A stretch of DNA of 64,000 nucleotides, taken from NCBI GenBank assembly GCA_964461335.1, contig CAYWTY010000001.1, forward strand, positions 6,406-70,405, read 5' to 3'. Each line of letters starts with the position of its first letter. The first letter of the stretch is position 1. The translations under genes and the position numbers were made by a program. The notes below the pieces were generated by a model that saw only the letters and a list, made by a program, of their open reading frames with translations, ran no database searches and was not told the DNA's origin. Origin of the DNA: JAKJBL01 sp964461335. GTDB lineage: Bacteria; Bacillota; Clostridia; Christensenellales; CAG-138. Below, in pieces: positions 61,299 through 64,000 of the stretch.

Positions 61299-63221
61299 TT
61301 ATTTTACCTTAACAAACCTCGGATAATAGCCAAGCGGTATAAATTGCCTGCCGCCAGCATCATAAAACCTGCCGTAGAACTCAACATACTGAAGCCTTGC
61401 GCAATGCACAAAGCAGCCCAGAACGTTTATGCCTATGCTGAACGCATGCAGGAACGTTAAAAGCATAGCCATTATCAGAAAACCAACAATTTTGCCTATT
61501 ATAGTCCCGCCTAATGCAGCGCCTATCATACTTACAAGCATGTTTATAACGCTTGCAATAACACCAGTTGATAAGGCTAAAGCAAAAACACGCGCATAAG
61601 AAAGCATATCGCTTAGATAGCCTGAAATATCGTAAAGCTTGCCTGCACCGCTGATTGCACGTTTAAAGATGTTCTTCTTGTCTCTTCCTGCAAAAAGAAG
61701 CACCAACACTCCCCCTGCAGCAGCAGCAATAAGCCCTGCTTTTGCAAGGGTTGGGGGCACACCTTCAATAAGACTTGGCGACCCAAATATCAGCAACCCT
61801 ACGACTATCATAAGCCAAGAAATATTATCAAATAGTGCTGCAGCATAATCGCGGCTTTTAAGAGTCCGCCAAATGTTTATGCATACACCAGAAAGCATAT
61901 GGAACAGGCCTAACCCAAAACACAGGTATAGCATTGGCATTGGTTGATTCATTGGGTCGAAAAGAATTGGCCATGTTCCGGCTGGCGTGCCGAATACAAT
62001 GTTCCAATCCATTCCAAAAAAGGTGCCAATAAATAAGCCGCAAATAATTGTTGATAGCCCCCCAAGGCAAAGCACCTTTGCAATTCCTTCTGTCATACCG
62101 CTGGGTTTCATGAACTTGAGAAAAAGCAGACACCCTAAAAACAGCACAAGACCATAGCCTGTATCTGAAAGCATCATGCCGAAAAACAGAAAATAAAACG
62201 GAGTCATATATGGTGTGCCGTCAATGCCGAAAGGTGATGGCCGTGAATACAGGTTTGTTACTGTTTCAAAGGGTTTCACAAACTTATTATTTTTTACTAC
62301 ACTTGGCGGCTCTTCATCATCAAGCGGGTCTCGCTCTTCAAAGTAAAAAATATCGGTTATATCAGATATAGCTGATAACACCTTGTCTTTTTCATCAGAG
62401 CGCATCCAGCCTTCAAGTATGAAAGAAGTTGCTGTTGCAGAAAGCCGGGTTTTGGCTGCCTCGCGATCGCGCACTATGACTGCTGCATCCGATGCATGCC
62501 TTAGCTGTGTAATTTCATTTGCACAGTCTGTAAGCGAAGAAATGATTATTTTCTCGTTGCTTCTAATATCAGCGATTTCTTGTTCAAGCCTTTTAATGTT
62601 TTCAGAAGGTGTGCCTTTAAGTGAAGGAAACTCATATTCTGAAAAAGATAGCCCTTTCAGCTCGTGAAGGCATGCCTCATAATCTGCAGCATGGCATGCA
62701 ATAAGTATGGCCTTACGCCTAGTCTCTCCGAAAACTTCAATTGCAGCATCAGGGAAGCTAATTTTCTCAAGATCAGTCTGTTCTATAAGCCCATATATGA
62801 AGCGAACACTGTTTGTGGGCTTTAAATCTTCGATTTTTGAATTAAGCTCAACCCAGGGAGTCAATGTTTCGATTAGTGCGCAGCGCTTATCTGTTTCAGC
62901 GCGTGCAGAATTAAGTTCCCGTTCAAGCCTTTCTGCTCGTTCGCAAAGTTTAAGCGAAGCAGGCAGGTTCTTGTTAAGCTCTCCTTCTTCAAATTCTGGC
63001 TTTGAGCCCATACGAGGCTTTTCACAATAACATGAAAGCAGAGCAATTGAAGAACGCAGCCGCTGAACATTTTCTTCGAGTTTTTCGAGAACTCCATCTG
63101 TTGGTTTGGCTTCAGCACTTGAGATAAGCTCTATAGCCGAGATCCGTTGCAGGGCATGCATTATTCGCTCCTCGTCCTCTTTTAGGGCGATGAGCAAAAG
63201 CCGCTTCATGGGTACTATCAT
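61299..63221 (-). CDS. ntpI: V-type ATPase membrane stator subunit I
   Basis: This is the stator membrane subunit, 640 residues. The N-terminal half (about 1-330) is a cytoplasmic arm that holds the peripheral stalks, with coiled-coil segments (LERELNSARAETDKR; NIKRLEQEIADIRSNEK). The C-terminal half has about seven to eight spans with the ion half-channels, with PFYFLFFGMMLSDTGYGLVL and the late SYARVFALALSTGVIASVIN block containing the key arginine. It ends LGYYPRFVKVK. The ATG overlaps the stop of the subunit H gene by 4 bp. Confidence 0.95.
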   Translation of the reverse strand: MIVPMKRLLLIALKEDEERIMHALQRISAIELISSAEAKPTDGVLEKLEENVQRLRSSIALLSCYCEKPRMGSKPEFEEGELNKNLPASLKLCERAERLERELNSARAETDKRCALIETLTPWVELNSKIEDLKPTNSVRFIYGLIEQTDLEKISFPDAAIEVFGETRRKAILIACHAADYEACLHELKGLSFSEYEFPSLKGTPSENIKRLEQEIADIRSNEKIIISSLTDCANEITQLRHASDAAVIVRDREAAKTRLSATATSFILEGWMRSDEKDKVLSAISDITDIFYFEERDPLDDEEPPSVVKNNKFVKPFETVTNLYSRPSPFGIDGTPYMTPFYFLFFGMMLSDTGYGLVLFLGCLLFLKFMKPSGMTEGIAKVLCLGGLSTIICGLFIGTFFGMDWNIVFGTPAGTWPILFDPMNQPMPMLYLCFGLGLFHMLSGVCINIWRTLKSRDYAAALFDNISWLMIVVGLLIFGSPSLIEGVPPTLAKAGLIAAAAGGVLVLLFAGRDKKNIFKRAISGAGKLYDISGYLSDMLSYARVFALALSTGVIASVINMLVSMIGAALGGTIIGKIVGFLIMAMLLTFLHAFSIGINVLGCFVHCARLQYVEFYGRFYDAGGRQFIPLGYYPRFVKVK

Positions 63222-63529
63222 AGCTCTGTAACCCTTTCGAGTATATGTGCGATAGCTTCATCCAAACGCTTGCCTGCCTCTAGGCAATACTCATCTGCTT
63301 GAGCTGTTTGCAATGCAATAATATCAGCTCCAAGCGCTTTTCCTTCAGCTTTTACAGTTGCTTCAGCTTCAGCATATGACAGGCGGGCGTTTTCTGTAAT
63401 TTTTGCAATATGCTTTTGGGCTTCTAGATTAGCGGCAGCAATCGCCTCACGCATTGATACTGCAGCATCACGCTTAATAGCTATAGATTGGTCTTCTGCG
63501 GCAGTAATCCTCTCTACTATGGATGGCAA
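63218..63529 (-). CDS. ntpF: V-type ATPase peripheral stalk subunit (G/H type)
   Basis: This is the first gene of the operon, 103 residues of almost pure helix rich in Ala/Glu (SMREAIAAANLEAQKHIAKI). It would form the coiled coil with subunit E (AhaH/NtpF family). The start is TTG 63527-63529; a GGAGG ribosome site is 8 nt upstream and no in-frame ATG is near. It overlaps subunit I by 4 bp. The gene order from here, F-I-K-E-C-G-A-B-D in Enterococcus naming, matches the ntp operon of that genus. Confidence 0.9.
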   Translation of the reverse strand: MPSIVERITAAEDQSIAIKRDAAVSMREAIAAANLEAQKHIAKITENARLSYAEAEATVKAEGKALGADIIALQTAQADEYCLEAGKRLDEAIAHILERVTEL

Positions 63530-63568
63530 AACATTTACCTCCTGCTTGGGATATGCACAATCATTTGT

Positions 63569-63597
63569 ATTTTAATATACAAACAGACTTAGAGCAA
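63569..63597 (-). promoter_or_regulatory. Promoter candidate of the V-ATPase operon
   Basis: The minus strand has TTGCTC (63592-63597), a 17-nt spacer and TAAAAT (63569-63574), about 40 bp before the first gene. A TATAAT also lies further upstream but lacks a -35. Confidence 0.45.
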
Positions 63598-63679
63598 TAG
63601 ATATGGGTAATTATATAGAATCTTGTTAAAAACTTATCGAGTTATGTCATATGTCGACAAGGCTGTTTTAACTTGGCTT

Positions 63680-63710
63680 TGCATCAACTTCTCTTTAAGT
63701 GCAAATACTA
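63680..63710 (+). promoter_or_regulatory. Candidate forespore promoter of the small gene at 63741
   Basis: TGCATC (63680-63685), an 18-nt spacer and AATACTA (63704-63710) match the sigma-G pattern at 4/6 and 6/7 positions, about 30 bp before the GTG start. Confidence 0.35.
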
Positions 63711-63740
63711 AATCAAACAAGTATTTAGGAGACGCGAATT

Positions 63741-63899
63741 GTGAAATATGACAAAATGAGCAAAAGCCAAAGAAAACGTACTTATGCCACTTATTCTTTA
63801 TTAGAATACGTTAACCTCGATGATATTACGAATGTTGTCAACCCATCAGAAGAAGCCATAGAGCTCGCAAAAGAAAGCGTAGATGAAAACCATTTGTAA
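63741..63899 (+). CDS. Small probable spore-surface protein (DUF3787-like)
   Basis: This is a 52-residue frame starting at GTG 63741 behind a GGAGA ribosome site. The N-terminus is basic (MKYDKMSKSQRKR) and the C-terminus is acidic with NPSEEAIELAKESVDENHL. That tail strongly resembles the conserved end of DUF3787 proteins (PSEEAVxxAKEWVDxN), a clostridial family reported on the spore surface. A strong terminator follows at once. The family call is from memory of the motif and needs a profile search. It is a single-gene unit on the plus strand, divergent from the V-ATPase operon. Confidence 0.7.
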   Translation: MKYDKMSKSQRKRTYATYSLLEYVNLDDITNVVNPSEEAIELAKESVDENHL

Positions 63900-63914
63900 G
63901 CCAATAAAATTATT

Positions 63915-63946
63915 TAAGCCTTGCTTTTTATGGCAAGGCTTTTTTA
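63915..63946 (+). terminator. Terminator of the small spore-type gene
   Basis: AAGCCTTGC (63916-63924) and GCAAGGCTT (63933-63941) form a perfect 9-bp stem, followed by a run of T residues on the plus strand. Confidence 0.88.
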
Positions 63947-64000
63947 AAGGCTCTACACTAAAGATTGGGGTAAGGGAGAAAAATAGAGAAGCATAACGCT

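Noticed and set aside
1..64000. tRNA or rRNA genes, CRISPR arrays, insertion sequences, prophage genes
   Set aside because: I looked for conserved tRNA-like motifs, regular spaced repeats, transposase or integrase motifs in all frames and found none that hold up.

Overview
This window comes from the chromosome of a spore-forming, Gram-positive Clostridia-type bacterium. Four things support this: endospore genes (spoVAC/AD/AE, spoIIGA, sigE, sigG, yqfC/yqfD, lonB); a Firmicutes-type division and cell-wall cluster with mraZ, ftsL and a PASTA-domain penicillin-binding protein; a meso-diaminopimelate-type MurE (DNPR motif); and a V-type ATPase operon. No genus can be assigned from the sequence alone. 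No rRNA, tRNA, CRISPR array or transposase was found. Almost all genes lie on the minus strand. Exceptions are a truncated gene at the left edge, a two-component system (12.5-14.8 kb), sigG (49.8-50.6 kb) and a small probable spore protein (63.7 kb).

Layout. 0-3.5 kb: the tail of an unknown gene; a folate ECF transporter gene (folT) behind a tetrahydrofolate riboswitch; cstA with an upstream hypothetical gene. 3.7-5.9 kb: the spoVA operon, led by two tiny genes not in the automated list. 6.2-14.8 kb: an accessory cluster for short amides, with an acetamidase/formamidase, a five-gene branched-chain-amino-acid/urea/amide-type ABC transporter, and a divergent AraC-type response regulator plus PocR-domain histidine kinase. 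14.8-29.4 kb: the dcw cluster, read mraZ-rsmH-ftsL-pbp-murE-mraY-murD-ftsW-murA-ftsQ-ftsA-ftsZ, without murF, murG or murC. 29.5-39.1 kb: a phosphoesterase, a zinc-ribbon protein, ysxC, lonA, lonB, clpX, clpP and tig (protein quality control). 39.4-49.6 kb: pyruvate phosphate dikinase, then the recO-yqzL-era-cdd-ybeY-pgpH-phoH-yqfD-yqfC block. 49.8-52.1 kb: sigG converging on spoIIGA-sigE. 52.3-54.7 kb: a PhoR/PhoP-like pair. 54.9-63.5 kb: a nine-gene V-ATPase operon whose rotor subunit keeps the sodium ligands known from Enterococcus hirae. 63.7 kb: a small probable spore protein.

Most of the window is conserved core. The points that most reward a second look are: the layered folT riboswitch platform; the amide cluster with its PocR sensor; the two small spoVA leader genes; a 125-bp foldable element between mraY and murD; the convergent sigE/sigG arrangement; the MraZ operator overlapping its own promoter; and the 10-N gap in ftsZ, which appears to be a zero-length scaffolding artefact. 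I saw no obviously new multi-gene defence or mobile system.
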